Source: an uncultured Rickettsiales bacterium (GTDB lineage: Bacteria; Pseudomonadota; Alphaproteobacteria; Rickettsiales; UBA1997). Taken from it: a stretch of 64,000 bases of DNA. A program made the position numbers and the translations under genes. Below are positions 8,346 to 17,827 of the stretch, piece by piece. Numbering within the stretch: the first letter of the stretch is position 1; every line of letters begins with the position of its first letter. Below the pieces are notes generated by a model. It did not search any database. It saw only the letters and a list, made by a program, of their open reading frames with translations, and was not told the DNA's origin. The stretch lies in NCBI GenBank assembly GCA_934747265.1, contig CAKVGI010000004.1, positions 1-64,000 of the forward strand, given 5' to 3'.

Positions 8346-8534
8346 ATTAAAATTAAATTTATAAATACTAGAAATAGTTTATAAAGTGTTATTAATTAAA
8401 ATTCAATAATTTTTATTATTTATGATTTATTTTATCTTTTTAATAAAACAATTTATTTTAATTAAGTGTTTTAATATAAAAAAAGATTTTATTAGAAAAA
8501 AATTCTGCAAAATGGTAAAAATTTAAAAAAATAC

Positions 8535-8563
8535 TTGAAATATAACTTACTAAAAATAATAAT
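8535..8563 (+). promoter_or_regulatory. Candidate promoter of the acidic membrane protein gene
   Basis: TTGAAA (8535-8540), a 17-bp spacer and AATAAT (8558-8563), close to sigma-70 consensus. It lies 30 bp ahead of the ATG at 8594, which leaves a short leader. High AT content makes chance matches likely, so support is moderate. Confidence 0.45.
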
Positions 8564-8593
8564 ATAATTATATGTAATCAATAATTGTATAAA

Positions 8594-10297
8594 ATGTTAG
8601 TTGCTTTTCCATCGTTAATTTTTGCAATAATCACTCTTTTAATATATTTTACTTATAAAACAAAGACAGAGGCAAAATTGGATGATCTTAAAATGGAATT
8701 GTTAGGTGAATCAGAAAATAAAACAAGCTTTGAAGCAAAATATAATCAAGCATTAAGTGAATTAAAAAGATATGAAGATTTAAAAAAAGGCAAAGAACTT
8801 GATGAAATACAGTTGTTATTTGCAAAAGTAAATATGTTAGATGATAAGATTACATTTTTAAATAGTTCTTTTAAAAATAAGTTAGATACAATTATATCAA
8901 TGGTTGAATCAATAAAATCAATTAATGAAGATAATTCTTCCTTGATTAAAAATATTATAATTGATAATAGTGATAATGATGATGAAGAAGATTTAAAAAA
9001 TAATATTGATAATAGCTTTAATCATATAGCTGATCAAGAGAAACCAGAAAATAATGAAGAAAAAGAAAAACAAAATGTTAGTAATACAGTAATAGAAGAT
9101 AATAATACAACCAACGATTTAAAGGAAGAGAATAAAGTTGAAGACAATAATAGCAACGTGGCAAATAATATCAATGAGGATAACAGAACAGCTCCAATTT
9201 TTGCAACTGGATATGTAAATGATTTCAAGAAAAATGATGATGAAGTTGATGCTAATAAAATTTTCTCGTCGAAGAAAGATGATAATATATTTGATGATCC
9301 AAGTTCTTATAGTGATGCTTTTTTAGAAGAAGATGATAATAAAGATGAAGAGACTGAAAAAGCCTATGATTTTAATGATGTTTTTGAACAAGAGCAAGAA
9401 AAGGAACATAAAGAAGCAGAAACGGAAGTTAAAACTAATGTAGAGTCTAATAATACAGAAAATACTATTGAAAATTCAACTGATAACGAGAATATGGGTG
9501 ATTTAGTAAATAATAAAAATAGTGATAATACAATAAGCAGTGAAGATAATAATGAAGAGAATGTAGATAATCATATAATTTCAGATATTACAGCGGATAG
9601 TTCTTCAATAACAAACGAAATAAATGATGTGAATGAGCTTGATAATCATGAGGAAGCTATAATGAACAATGTTAAAGAAAAGACTGTAAATGTGGAGAAT
9701 ATGTCCGTAAAACCAAATACAAATATAAGTGATGGTAATACTGATGATGATTGCAAAAATATGGAGATTGATAATTTTGTTGTAAACGCACAAGGAACTC
9801 CTTTTGATAATCCAAAATCTTGCGATATTGATATATTAAATAAAAATAAAGAGACTGATGAGCAACAAGAAATAAGTGATAATTCGCAAACAACAACAAT
9901 TACCGAGCAACAAGGAATGAATAGTGCAAAAACTACTGAAAATACTTTAAACAATGATATTGATGAAGAAGTTAAACAAGTTGTTGATATGCAAAATGCT
10001 GAAAGTGAACATGAAGAGGATTTAAAGAAAGAGCCTAATGAAGAACTTGTGAAGGAAGATGAAATAGAAGAAGTTGATAATCAAGAAGAGGACGAAGAGG
10101 ATGAAAATGAAAATAATAATGAAGGTATGTATAATGATTTTCCTCCTGCACCAGATTATGTTGAAAATAATGATAATAATTTAAATTCTGATAATCAAAA
10201 AAAGCAACCAACTACATCAATAAGCAATAATGGTGGTTTTGATATTAAAGAAAGTATAGAAAAATTGAAAGCCCAATTAAACGAGTCGGGCGAATAA
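8594..10297 (+). CDS. Acidic, Asn-rich low-complexity membrane-anchored protein
   Basis: 567 residues from the ATG at 8594; a TTG nine bases upstream is less likely. Residues 1-20 form a membrane helix, about 25-115 look like a coiled coil, and the rest to about residue 535 is disordered and dominated by Asp, Glu and Asn. A short ordered end (FDIKESIEKLKAQL) closes the protein. The hydrophobic start plus acidic tail suggest a single-pass protein with a long flexible cytosolic or periplasmic arm. It is followed after 16 bp by the DUF2207 gene and may be co-transcribed. No family recognised. Confidence 0.7.
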   Translation: MLVAFPSLIFAIITLLIYFTYKTKTEAKLDDLKMELLGESENKTSFEAKYNQALSELKRYEDLKKGKELDEIQLLFAKVNMLDDKITFLNSSFKNKLDTIISMVESIKSINEDNSSLIKNIIIDNSDNDDEEDLKNNIDNSFNHIADQEKPENNEEKEKQNVSNTVIEDNNTTNDLKEENKVEDNNSNVANNINEDNRTAPIFATGYVNDFKKNDDEVDANKIFSSKKDDNIFDDPSSYSDAFLEEDDNKDEETEKAYDFNDVFEQEQEKEHKEAETEVKTNVESNNTENTIENSTDNENMGDLVNNKNSDNTISSEDNNEENVDNHIISDITADSSSITNEINDVNELDNHEEAIMNNVKEKTVNVENMSVKPNTNISDGNTDDDCKNMEIDNFVVNAQGTPFDNPKSCDIDILNKNKETDEQQEISDNSQTTTITEQQGMNSAKTTENTLNNDIDEEVKQVVDMQNAESEHEEDLKKEPNEELVKEDEIEEVDNQEEDEEDENENNNEGMYNDFPPAPDYVENNDNNLNSDNQKKQPTTSISNNGGFDIKESIEKLKAQLNESGE

Positions 10298-10313
10298 TAA
10301 TTAATATAAAAAA

Positions 10314-12089
10314 ATGAGAAAAGCTTTTATATTTTTATTTATTTTGCTTTTTCCATTAATATCTTTTGCGATAGAGAGGATTACGGATTATAATGTGTCT
10401 ATTTATGTTAATAAAGATGCGACACTTTATGTTATTGAAAATATAAAAGTTTTTGTGGAAGGTAAAAAGATTAAAAGAGGATTGGTTCGTTTTTTACCGA
10501 AAAATGGCGCAAAATATGAATTATTGGAAGTAAGAAGAAATGGCAATGAAGAAGATTATTTTACCGAAAATAAAAATGGCAATTTTGTAATTAATACTGG
10601 AAATGATAGTTTTTTGCCATTTAATACAGAACAAACTTTTACAATAAAATATAAGGTTTATAATGCTTTGCAGTTTAAAGATAACTTTGCTGAATTATAC
10701 TGGAATGTCAGTGGAAATGGTTGGGATTTTAGTATAGATAATATCAATGCAAAAGTTGTCTTACCAAAAAATGTAGAAGTTTTTGAAAATTCGGCTTATA
10801 TTGGAAAATATGGTTCAAAAGAGCAGGGCGGTTATGATTATGATAATAATAAGTTTTATTCCCCAAGAAAATTAATGAAAGGTGAAGGAATTACAATTGT
10901 AAAAACTTTTGATGAAAATTATATAAATACAGATGCACGAAATCGTGAAATGAATATTGTATATACAATGTTATTTTTGGCTATAATTTTATGTTTATAT
11001 TATATTGTTGCTTATTTTTACTTGAATAAACGAGATAGCTTTGGCATACAAAAGACATTTTATCCTCGTTTTGATCCAATAAAGGAAATTACGCCGACTG
11101 AGGCTGGATACTTGCTTAATAAAGGAAGTATGGACACAAAATTGAGTATTGTAAGTATTTTTAATATGGCTGTAAATAAATTTTTAAAGATAGGAAATGT
11201 TGGAAGAGATTATATAATAAAAAAAACCGATAAAGATCCTAGCAGTTGGGAAGAGGTGGCCTTTGTGGATTCTTGTGGAAGTTCATTAGTCTTAACTGGT
11301 AAATATGATGAAGAAGCAGAGAGATTTAATGATAGTTTAAAGTATAATTTATCCAATAATTCTATACCTAATTATATGAATAATAATACATTATTTTTTA
11401 TTGGTGGAATATTATTATCTATTTTTTTACTTTTTATTTTTTTGTTTATTACTGATAATATGAGTTTTATTTTAGAGCCATTGCAGGGAATAAAAGATGG
11501 AACTATAAATTTTAATACAATTGTTATGGGTATAGCTATTGTACTTTATGTATCTTTACATACATTATATTGGACTTCTGGGACAAATATTACTCAATTT
11601 CTTTCAATATTCTTTTTATTTTGGTTATCCATATTTGGTTCTTTTGAAATTAGTATAAATACACTTAATACCATGATTTTATCTTTCGGAGCTTTATCCA
11701 TAACTTTGATTACCTATTCAAGATTTTTCTTAAAAACATTTACTCCTGATGGTGTTGAGATTATTAATCATTTAAAAGGACTGAAATTATTTATCAAAAC
11801 GACAGATATTGTAAATAGAGATTCTTATAGTCTTGATGATATGGAAAAATTAATACCATATTCAATAATTTTCAATTTAGAAGAACAATGGAGTAGTAAG
11901 TTAACACGGCTTATGATGTTATCCGCTTATAACATAGAAAATGCTAATTTCTACAATAACTTTTCATCTTGCAGAAGAATTAGTAGATCTTTTGCTGGTT
12001 CATTGATTAGAACGAGAGGCGGTCATGGTTTTGGTGGAAGAGGTTTTTCTGGCGGTGGCTTTGGCGGTGGCGGTGGAGGAGGAAGATAA
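10314..12089 (+). CDS. DUF2207 family membrane protein
   Basis: 591 residues. It has a signal peptide (MRKAFIFLFILLFPLISFA), an extracytoplasmic beta-rich domain with the ITDYNVSIYVNKD and LVRFLPKN motifs of DUF2207, a membrane helix near residue 215, a cytosolic segment, further membrane helices between about 355 and 465, and a terminal glycine tail (FGGRGFSGGGFGGGGGGGR) typical of the family. The function is unknown. It is followed by lemA, the commonest genomic partner of DUF2207, so the two probably act together at the envelope. Confidence 0.9.
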   Translation: MRKAFIFLFILLFPLISFAIERITDYNVSIYVNKDATLYVIENIKVFVEGKKIKRGLVRFLPKNGAKYELLEVRRNGNEEDYFTENKNGNFVINTGNDSFLPFNTEQTFTIKYKVYNALQFKDNFAELYWNVSGNGWDFSIDNINAKVVLPKNVEVFENSAYIGKYGSKEQGGYDYDNNKFYSPRKLMKGEGITIVKTFDENYINTDARNREMNIVYTMLFLAIILCLYYIVAYFYLNKRDSFGIQKTFYPRFDPIKEITPTEAGYLLNKGSMDTKLSIVSIFNMAVNKFLKIGNVGRDYIIKKTDKDPSSWEEVAFVDSCGSSLVLTGKYDEEAERFNDSLKYNLSNNSIPNYMNNNTLFFIGGILLSIFLLFIFLFITDNMSFILEPLQGIKDGTINFNTIVMGIAIVLYVSLHTLYWTSGTNITQFLSIFFLFWLSIFGSFEISINTLNTMILSFGALSITLITYSRFFLKTFTPDGVEIINHLKGLKLFIKTTDIVNRDSYSLDDMEKLIPYSIIFNLEEQWSSKLTRLMMLSAYNIENANFYNNFSSCRRISRSFAGSLIRTRGGHGFGGRGFSGGGFGGGGGGGR

Positions 12090-12123
12090 TTTTTATTTTA
12101 TTATTTATTTATAGGAGAGAAAT

Positions 12124-12678
12124 ATGAATATTTTAGCAATTTTATCTGTAATAGTTCTGGTTTTGGTAATTTATGTAATTTTGATTTATAATAAATTTAT
12201 AACTAAAAATAATTTATGTGAAGAAGGATGGAGTGGTATCAATGTTCAATTAAAGAGAAGATATGATTTGATACCAAACTTGGTAAGTACGGTAAAAGGA
12301 TATTCAAAACATGAATCCGATGTATTAACAAACGTTATAGAGTTAAGAAATAAAGCTATGGGCGCAACAAGTGTTGAGGATAAAAGCAATTTTGAAAATC
12401 AACTATCATTGGGATTAAAAAATTTATTTGCATTGAGCGAGTCTTATCCAGATTTAAAAGCTAGTCAAAATTTTTTATCATTACAATCATCTTTAATGGA
12501 AATTGAAGATAATATTCAAAATGCTAGAAGATATTATAATGCAACAGTTAGGGATTTTAATACGTTGGTTCAAGCTTTTCCATCAAATATTATTGCATCA
12601 AAATTTGATTTTAAGCAAAAACAATATTTTGAGTTGGAGTCAAATTTAGAAAAAAGTAATCCAAAAGTTGAGTTTTAA
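12124..12678 (+). CDS. lemA: LemA family protein
   Basis: 184 residues, the usual LemA length. An N-terminal membrane helix (about 3-23) is followed by a helical domain with the conserved block WSGINVQLKRRYDLIPNLVSTVKGY, later IEDNIQNARRYYNATVRDFNT and AFPSNIIASKFDF. The GAGAGAA-type leader (GGAGAGAAAT) gives a good ribosome binding site. LemA proteins are membrane-anchored helical bundles of unclear role. The pairing with DUF2207 34 bp upstream is conserved in many bacteria. Confidence 0.93.
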   Translation: MNILAILSVIVLVLVIYVILIYNKFITKNNLCEEGWSGINVQLKRRYDLIPNLVSTVKGYSKHESDVLTNVIELRNKAMGATSVEDKSNFENQLSLGLKNLFALSESYPDLKASQNFLSLQSSLMEIEDNIQNARRYYNATVRDFNTLVQAFPSNIIASKFDFKQKQYFELESNLEKSNPKVEF

Positions 12679-12845
12679 CTAAAAAATTGCTTAATTTATC
12701 TAGTTGGTACAATAGAGTGAATGGTTTCTGATATGGTAGTTCGGAGCCTGTGTCTGTTTGGTGAATTGTGAAAATTCTTTTATATTAAATATTTATAAAG
12801 TTGTGAAATTAAATAGTCTGACGGAAAATATATATTATATTTTGC

Positions 12846-14006
12846 CTATTTTGTTAGACTCTCTCTATATTTTTTATATTCTTCAACTGGTATTGTATAT
12901 AAAATTTCCCTTTTATAACCTTTAAATCTTTTAATTTTATTATATTTTAATATGTCTGTTTTTCTCAGAAAAGAGATATATTGATTAAATTCACCTGGTT
13001 TAAGATAATTTGTTTTGTCTTTAATTGAATTATATTCTTTAAAACATACAAACTCATCTTCACTAATTTTTTCAAATATACATAAATTAAAAGTATATTT
13101 TTTAAAATTACTAAAATCTTTTATTTTTGAAGCAAGAATTTTGAATTGTTGAAAGCGTGGTAATGTATTTAAATTACTTATGCTTGTTGTTATTTTTGTA
13201 ATAAGTCTATATTGAAATTCTTCGTTTAATTTATTAAAATCATTTGCTTTAACTGTATAAAAATTATATTCATTATCATAAGCAATAATTTTGTTTTCTA
13301 ATTCTGTAATCTGTTCCTCAATAATATCATTTGCTGTTTGAATTGTTTCTATTGTATTATTTATTCTATTAAAAATTAATTCTTTATTGTCAAAAGTATT
13401 TAAAAAATTTCTAATTTTATTTCTTAAAAAAGTTTCGTCATTATTGCTTTCGTCTTCTATCCATTTTATCTGATTTTTTATAAGATAGTTTTTTAAATCC
13501 TCTTTTTTAAAATACAAAAAAGGTCTAATCAAATAAATATTGTTAATGTTAGATATTTTTTTCATAGATGACAAACCTTTTATACCGCTACCTCTGAAAA
13601 GTCTTATAAAAAAGTTTTCAACTTGATCTTGTAAATGATGACCTAGTAATAGTGTATCTATATTATTATTTTTACAGAAATCAAATAAGAGGTTGTATCT
13701 GGCTTTTCTAGCGATAGCTTCAATATTAGACTTTGGTTTGTCTGATATCCAAGTAAGTATATGGTGTTCAATATTATATTGGTTATTAAGCAAATTATGA
13801 ATATAAATGGCTTCTTCCGTTGATGTTGATCTCAATTTGTGGTCAACAGTTAGGCCTATGACTTTAATATTATATTTTTTGCTCCATTCGTTAGCTAGTA
13901 ATATTAAAGATAAAGAATCTATACCACCGGAAACAGCAACGGCTATTTTTTGTTTATTTTTCAATATATCACAATCATTAAAAGCATTCAAAAAATCACT
14001 TAACAT
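12846..14006 (-). CDS. tilS: tRNA(Ile)-lysidine synthase TilS
   Basis: 386 residues. The N-terminal PP-loop ATPase signature AVSGGIDSLSLILL is at about residues 23-36, followed by LTVDHKLR, LLGHHLQDQVENFFIRLFRGSG and a WIEDESNND motif, all typical of TilS. The C-terminal half is divergent, with the tRNA-binding region reduced. TilS modifies C34 of tRNA-Ile(CAU) to lysidine so that it reads AUA, which matters in a genome this AT-rich. The start overlaps the end of the next gene by 7 bp. Confidence 0.95.
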   Translation of the reverse strand: MLSDFLNAFNDCDILKNKQKIAVAVSGGIDSLSLILLANEWSKKYNIKVIGLTVDHKLRSTSTEEAIYIHNLLNNQYNIEHHILTWISDKPKSNIEAIARKARYNLLFDFCKNNNIDTLLLGHHLQDQVENFFIRLFRGSGIKGLSSMKKISNINNIYLIRPFLYFKKEDLKNYLIKNQIKWIEDESNNDETFLRNKIRNFLNTFDNKELIFNRINNTIETIQTANDIIEEQITELENKIIAYDNEYNFYTVKANDFNKLNEEFQYRLITKITTSISNLNTLPRFQQFKILASKIKDFSNFKKYTFNLCIFEKISEDEFVCFKEYNSIKDKTNYLKPGEFNQYISFLRKTDILKYNKIKRFKGYKREILYTIPVEEYKKYRESLTK

Positions 14007-14302
14007 AAAATACTTGTAATATAATATTTAGCAAAATCTATTGTATTTTTAATGTTCAATAAAGCTGATGAATCATCTGTTCTTATTTCTTCCCTATCTA
14101 AATGAAATGTTAATACTTTTGATAACCATTTAATTGCTCCATCAATTGCACCTTTAATATAATTTTTTAATTCGCTAATATCTCCACTATTCTCAACAAA
14201 CATATATAGAGCATATATTACAAATATTCCAATAATAAAAAAAATAAATTTAAAAAGTATTCTTAAAGAAAGAAGTTCCAAAATAAATCTAGGCATATGC
14301 AT
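14000..14302 (-). CDS. Small membrane protein upstream of tilS
   Basis: 100 residues, not recognised. One long hydrophobic segment (about 14-36) precedes a soluble amphipathic region. It overlaps tilS by 7 bp, so the two are translationally coupled. The start may be the ATG at 14302 or the one two codons in (14296). In other alphaproteobacteria the gene before tilS is often an envelope protein of the Tol-Pal/YbgF set, but this protein has no TPR and I do not assign it there. Confidence 0.55.
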   Translation of the reverse strand: MHMPRFILELLSLRILFKFIFFIIGIFVIYALYMFVENSGDISELKNYIKGAIDGAIKWLSKVLTFHLDREEIRTDDSSALLNIKNTIDFAKYYITSILC

Positions 14303-14434
14303 TTTATTATTTATATATCATTATCCTATATCATTTTTTAAAAAAAGCAAGTTCGTAATAAATAAATTAATTATATTATTGATTTTTTATGGTATATTTG
14401 TAATTATTTATTTAATTTAATTTATATAAGAAAA

Positions 14435-15751
14435 ATGGAAAGAAAACTTAATATTTTATTTGATTTTGATATAATTTTACAAGGATTTTTTAAAACTGAA
14501 TCAAAGACTGGTATTTTTTGGACTGAATATAGAATTTTAGATGAATTTATTAAAAATCATAGTGATAAATTTAATTTTTACGCTCATTGTTCTTGCACGG
14601 AAAAATTTTATAACAATACTTTAATTAAAGCTTTTCCAGAATTTAATTCAGTTAAATTTGTAGATATCTATGCAATGAATAAATTAAATGTTAATAAAAT
14701 CAATTTTTCTATTAAATATTTTAAGTATAAGTGTAAACATAGTAATTTTTTCGGTAAAATCTTTTATAAAATTTATCCACTTGTATATAAACTAATTAAG
14801 GCAACTTTAAATAAAAATGTTTTGGTTAATTGTGATTTATCTTTTATTGATTACTATCAAAGTATATTAGGAACAACAAGTATTCCTGAAATTATTAACA
14901 GACAAAATTTTAAGAAATTTGCATTCATTTTTGATGTATTACCTGTAAGTAATCCAGAATATTTTTTTAATCCAAAAAATTATCAAGCTTCCGTAAATTC
15001 TTTTAGTAATCAAATAAAATCAATTTCAAAAGATACAACAATATTTTTATCTTCAATTTATTCAAAAAATGAGTTTTTGAAATATTTCCCAGAATATAAA
15101 GATAATAATTTGGCTGTTATATATTTAGGCGTTGATAAAAATAGATATTTTAAAATCAATGATGATTTTAATAATAAAAATATCTTAACACAATATAATA
15201 TTCCAAAGGATAAGAAGTATATTTTAAGTCTATGCTCATTAAATAAAAGAAAGAATTTACCATTTCTAGTTGAAAGTTTTGTTGAATTTTTGGATAAAAA
15301 TCCGCAAATACAAGATTTGAATTTAGTTTTGGCTGGTTCAAAAGGTTGGCAAGTTCAGGAAATATTTAATAGTATAGAAAATGCGAAAAAATATAAAAAT
15401 AATATTATTATAACAGGTTTTGTTGAAGATGATGATATAAATAAGATTTATAATTCAGCATATGCTTTCGTTTGTCCTAGTTTAGCAGAAGGTTTTGGGT
15501 TGCCAGTTTTAGAAGCTATGCAATGTGGAATACCAGTAATTTCTTCTAATATAACATCATTACCAGAAGTATACGGGGATTCAGCTTTAAGTTTTAATCC
15601 ATATAAAAAGGATGAATTAATTAAATGTTTGGAAGAAATTTATAGTAATGTTGATTTAAGAAATCAACTAATATCAAAAGGCTTTAAACAAGTTCAGAAA
15701 TTTAGTTGGGAAAAAACAGTTAATGATATGATTGATAATTACTTAAAATAA
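14435..15751 (+). CDS. Glycosyltransferase, GT4 (family 1) type
   Basis: 438 residues. The C-terminal GT-B domain carries YILSLCSLNKRKNL, the acceptor-to-donor linker, and EGFGLPVLEAMQCGIPVISSN followed by PEVYGDSALSFNP, the nucleotide-sugar binding signature of GT4 enzymes. The N-terminal half is divergent and lacks a signal peptide, so it acts in the cytosol on an envelope glycan, perhaps LPS core or O-antigen. It is preceded by a 130-bp divergent intergenic region and followed by an exonuclease gene that looks unrelated. Confidence 0.9.
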   Translation: MERKLNILFDFDIILQGFFKTESKTGIFWTEYRILDEFIKNHSDKFNFYAHCSCTEKFYNNTLIKAFPEFNSVKFVDIYAMNKLNVNKINFSIKYFKYKCKHSNFFGKIFYKIYPLVYKLIKATLNKNVLVNCDLSFIDYYQSILGTTSIPEIINRQNFKKFAFIFDVLPVSNPEYFFNPKNYQASVNSFSNQIKSISKDTTIFLSSIYSKNEFLKYFPEYKDNNLAVIYLGVDKNRYFKINDDFNNKNILTQYNIPKDKKYILSLCSLNKRKNLPFLVESFVEFLDKNPQIQDLNLVLAGSKGWQVQEIFNSIENAKKYKNNIIITGFVEDDDINKIYNSAYAFVCPSLAEGFGLPVLEAMQCGIPVISSNITSLPEVYGDSALSFNPYKKDELIKCLEEIYSNVDLRNQLISKGFKQVQKFSWEKTVNDMIDNYLK

Positions 15752-15808
15752 ATACTTGTTTTTTTAAAAAAATATTGAACAATATAGAAAAATAAATTTA
15801 TATTTCTT

Positions 15809-16648
15809 ATGATACATAAAAATATTTTTGTTTTTGATATAGAGACAATACCAGATACAGAAGCAGTTGAGTGTCTTACTGGTTTTGAAAGTGATAATGT
15901 TGCGGAATTGAGGCAAAAATTAGAAGAGTATCATATAGAGGTATCTGGCGGAAATCCTTTTCCTAGACAACCATTTCATAGGGTTGTGGCAATAAGTTTC
16001 TTAGAGGCACAAATTGAAATGTGTCCTAATGGTACTGAAAATTATATTTTAACAGATGTTAGAAGCGGTGGTTTTGTGGAATCAACAGAAGAGGAAATTA
16101 TCAAGGGTTTTTTTAATTATATGTCAAAAAATCCACCAAGACTTGTAAGTTATAATGGTAGAACTTTTGATTTGCCTGTATTGAAATATAGAGCAATGAA
16201 ATATGGTATTTCTGCTCCTTGGCTGTATAAAAGTGGTGATAAATGGAATAATTATAACCAAAGATTTTCTTTGGATTGGCACTGCGATTTACTTGAAGCT
16301 TTTTCTGATTTTGGAGCGTCTTGTAGATGTAAAATGAACGAAGTTTGTTCAATAATGGGTGTACCCGGAAAAATTGGAACAGATGGATCTCAGGTTGCTG
16401 ATTTATATGATAATGGTAAGATTAAGGAAATCAGAGATTATTGCGAAACGGATGTGATTAATACTTATCTATTATATTTAATTTTCCAATTTCATAGCGG
16501 AAATTTAAGTAAGGAAAATTTTATAAAATGTAATCATGAACTAATAGATTATTTAAAAAGTTTTAAAGATGATAATACTAAACCGCATTTTGCTGAATTT
16601 TTGGAGGAGTGGCAAAAATTTGATACAAGGGGCTTATTTAAAAATTAG
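15809..16648 (+). CDS. Predicted 3'-5' exonuclease of the PolB exonuclease-like family
   Basis: 279 residues. DEDD-type motifs are present: Exo I FVFDIETIPD at residues 5-14, Exo II SYNGRTFDLPVL near 113, and Exo III YCETDVINTYLLYL near 213. This set matches the family of stand-alone exonucleases related to the DNA polymerase B proofreading domain (PF10108). It probably works on DNA or RNA 3' ends in the cytosol. The start ATG follows a leader with little Shine-Dalgarno character. Confidence 0.9.
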   Translation: MIHKNIFVFDIETIPDTEAVECLTGFESDNVAELRQKLEEYHIEVSGGNPFPRQPFHRVVAISFLEAQIEMCPNGTENYILTDVRSGGFVESTEEEIIKGFFNYMSKNPPRLVSYNGRTFDLPVLKYRAMKYGISAPWLYKSGDKWNNYNQRFSLDWHCDLLEAFSDFGASCRCKMNEVCSIMGVPGKIGTDGSQVADLYDNGKIKEIRDYCETDVINTYLLYLIFQFHSGNLSKENFIKCNHELIDYLKSFKDDNTKPHFAEFLEEWQKFDTRGLFKN

Positions 16649-16656
16649 GTAAGAAT

Positions 16657-16977
16657 ATGGAAGCAAATAGAGAACTTGAAAAATTTATGGATAGAAAAAA
16701 CAAGGAGGCAAGAGGAGAAATAATATTTAATGCAAGGGATGAATATGATGACGAATTATTGACACCATCATTACCAAAAAGTATTAATCAAGAAATACCT
16801 ATAAATAGGAGATTAACAAACGCAATAACCTTTGCAAGAATTATTTTAAATATATCTTTTGTTATACCAATACTTTTATCCGCAATATTCCTATTTAGCT
16901 ATATATTTTTAGTTTTTTTACCAGCCGGTGTTATGTTTATAAAAAGACTATTTGTTCTTGTTAGCTCCTTTTTATAA
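16657..16977 (+). CDS. Hypothetical membrane protein
   Basis: 106 residues. A charged N-terminal half (about 1-55, rich in Arg, Glu and Asp) is followed by one or two hydrophobic segments (about 57-105). It starts 9 bp after the exonuclease stop, behind a TAGGTAAG sequence, so it is probably translated from the same transcript. It is convergent with nrdR; the stops are only 6 bp apart. No family recognised. Confidence 0.55.
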   Translation: MEANRELEKFMDRKNKEARGEIIFNARDEYDDELLTPSLPKSINQEIPINRRLTNAITFARIILNISFVIPILLSAIFLFSYIFLVFLPAGVMFIKRLFVLVSSFL

Positions 16978-16982
16978 TACCG

Positions 16983-17429
16983 CTAACTTGTGATTTTTCT
17001 AATAAAATTGTCAAAATCTTCGGTTGTCTCAAAACTCATATAAACAGATGCAAATCTTATAAAGGAAACTTTGTCTATTCTTTCTAGCGCATCCATAATC
17101 ATTTGCCCTATATCAGAACTTTTTACTTCATTTGCACCACTGCTTTCTATTCTTTTTACTATATCTTGTGTAATTCCTTCTATTTTTTTGTCTGTTAAGT
17201 TTTTACCAGCGCATAATTCTAAAGATCTTATAATTTTATCTTTATCAAATAAAACCTTTTGTCCACTTTTTTTAACTACAAAAATTTCTTTTCTTAAAAT
17301 TTTTTCTATCGTTGTGAAGCGAGCATCACAATTAGGACACAATCTTCTTCTTTTAATAGCTTCGCCTTCTTCACAAATTCTACTATCTTTAACGGATGTT
17401 TCTTCATTTCCGCAGAAAGGACATCTCAT
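16983..17429 (-). CDS. nrdR: Transcriptional repressor NrdR
   Basis: 148 residues, typical for NrdR. The zinc ribbon begins MRCPFCGNEETSVKDSR and continues CPNCDARFTTIE, giving four zinc cysteines in two CxxC pairs. The ATP-cone domain follows (LRKEIFVVKKSGQKVLFDKDKI). NrdR senses ATP/dATP and represses ribonucleotide reductase genes through NrdR boxes. Neither nrdA nor nrdB is in this window. It follows rsfS by 9 bp. Confidence 0.97.
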   Translation of the reverse strand: MRCPFCGNEETSVKDSRICEEGEAIKRRRLCPNCDARFTTIEKILRKEIFVVKKSGQKVLFDKDKIIRSLELCAGKNLTDKKIEGITQDIVKRIESSGANEVKSSDIGQMIMDALERIDKVSFIRFASVYMSFETTEDFDNFIRKITS

Positions 17430-17438
17430 AAAATCTCC

Positions 17439-17768
17439 CTATTTATTTTTAATTTGAAATAATTCTTCTAATTTATAGATATCTCTAACAGCTGGAACAA
17501 AAAGATGAACAATGGTATTACCTAAATCTAATATTATCCAGCCATCATTTGCAGTTCCATTGACTGTACTTTCAATGCCTTGTTCGTTTTTTAGATTGAT
17601 TTTAAGTGTTTCTATTGATGATTCTATATGTTTTCCAGATCTACCATTTCCTATAATTATTTGATCTGCAATAGAACTTATTTTACTTGTATCAATAGAT
17701 ATTATATCTTCAATCTTCATTTCTTCTAATTGTGAAATTATATAATCTTTTAATTCTTCTTTGTTCAT
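17439..17768 (-). CDS. rsfS: Ribosome silencing factor RsfS
   Basis: 109 residues, normal for RsfS. The conserved DUF143/Iojap core is visible: a D-(I/T)-S-x-(I/S) start motif (ISIDTSKISSIADQIIIGNGRSGKHIESSIE), then GTANDGWIILDLGNTIVHLFVPAVRDIYKLEELF, where WIllD-G-viVHiF and YdLE are the family hallmarks. RsfS binds L14 and blocks subunit joining when nutrients are short. It lies between lptA and nrdR on the same strand. Confidence 0.95.
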   Translation of the reverse strand: MNKEELKDYIISQLEEMKIEDIISIDTSKISSIADQIIIGNGRSGKHIESSIETLKINLKNEQGIESTVNGTANDGWIILDLGNTIVHLFVPAVRDIYKLEELFQIKNK

Positions 17769-17827
17769 TATTTTCTTGATTATTATTTATTCTAAATAGA
17801 TTATAAACTATTTATTTTAAAATACTA

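Noticed and set aside
12679..12845. Small RNA between lemA and tilS
   Set aside because: The gap has a slightly GC-richer patch near 12740-12765 but no clear stem, promoter or terminator.
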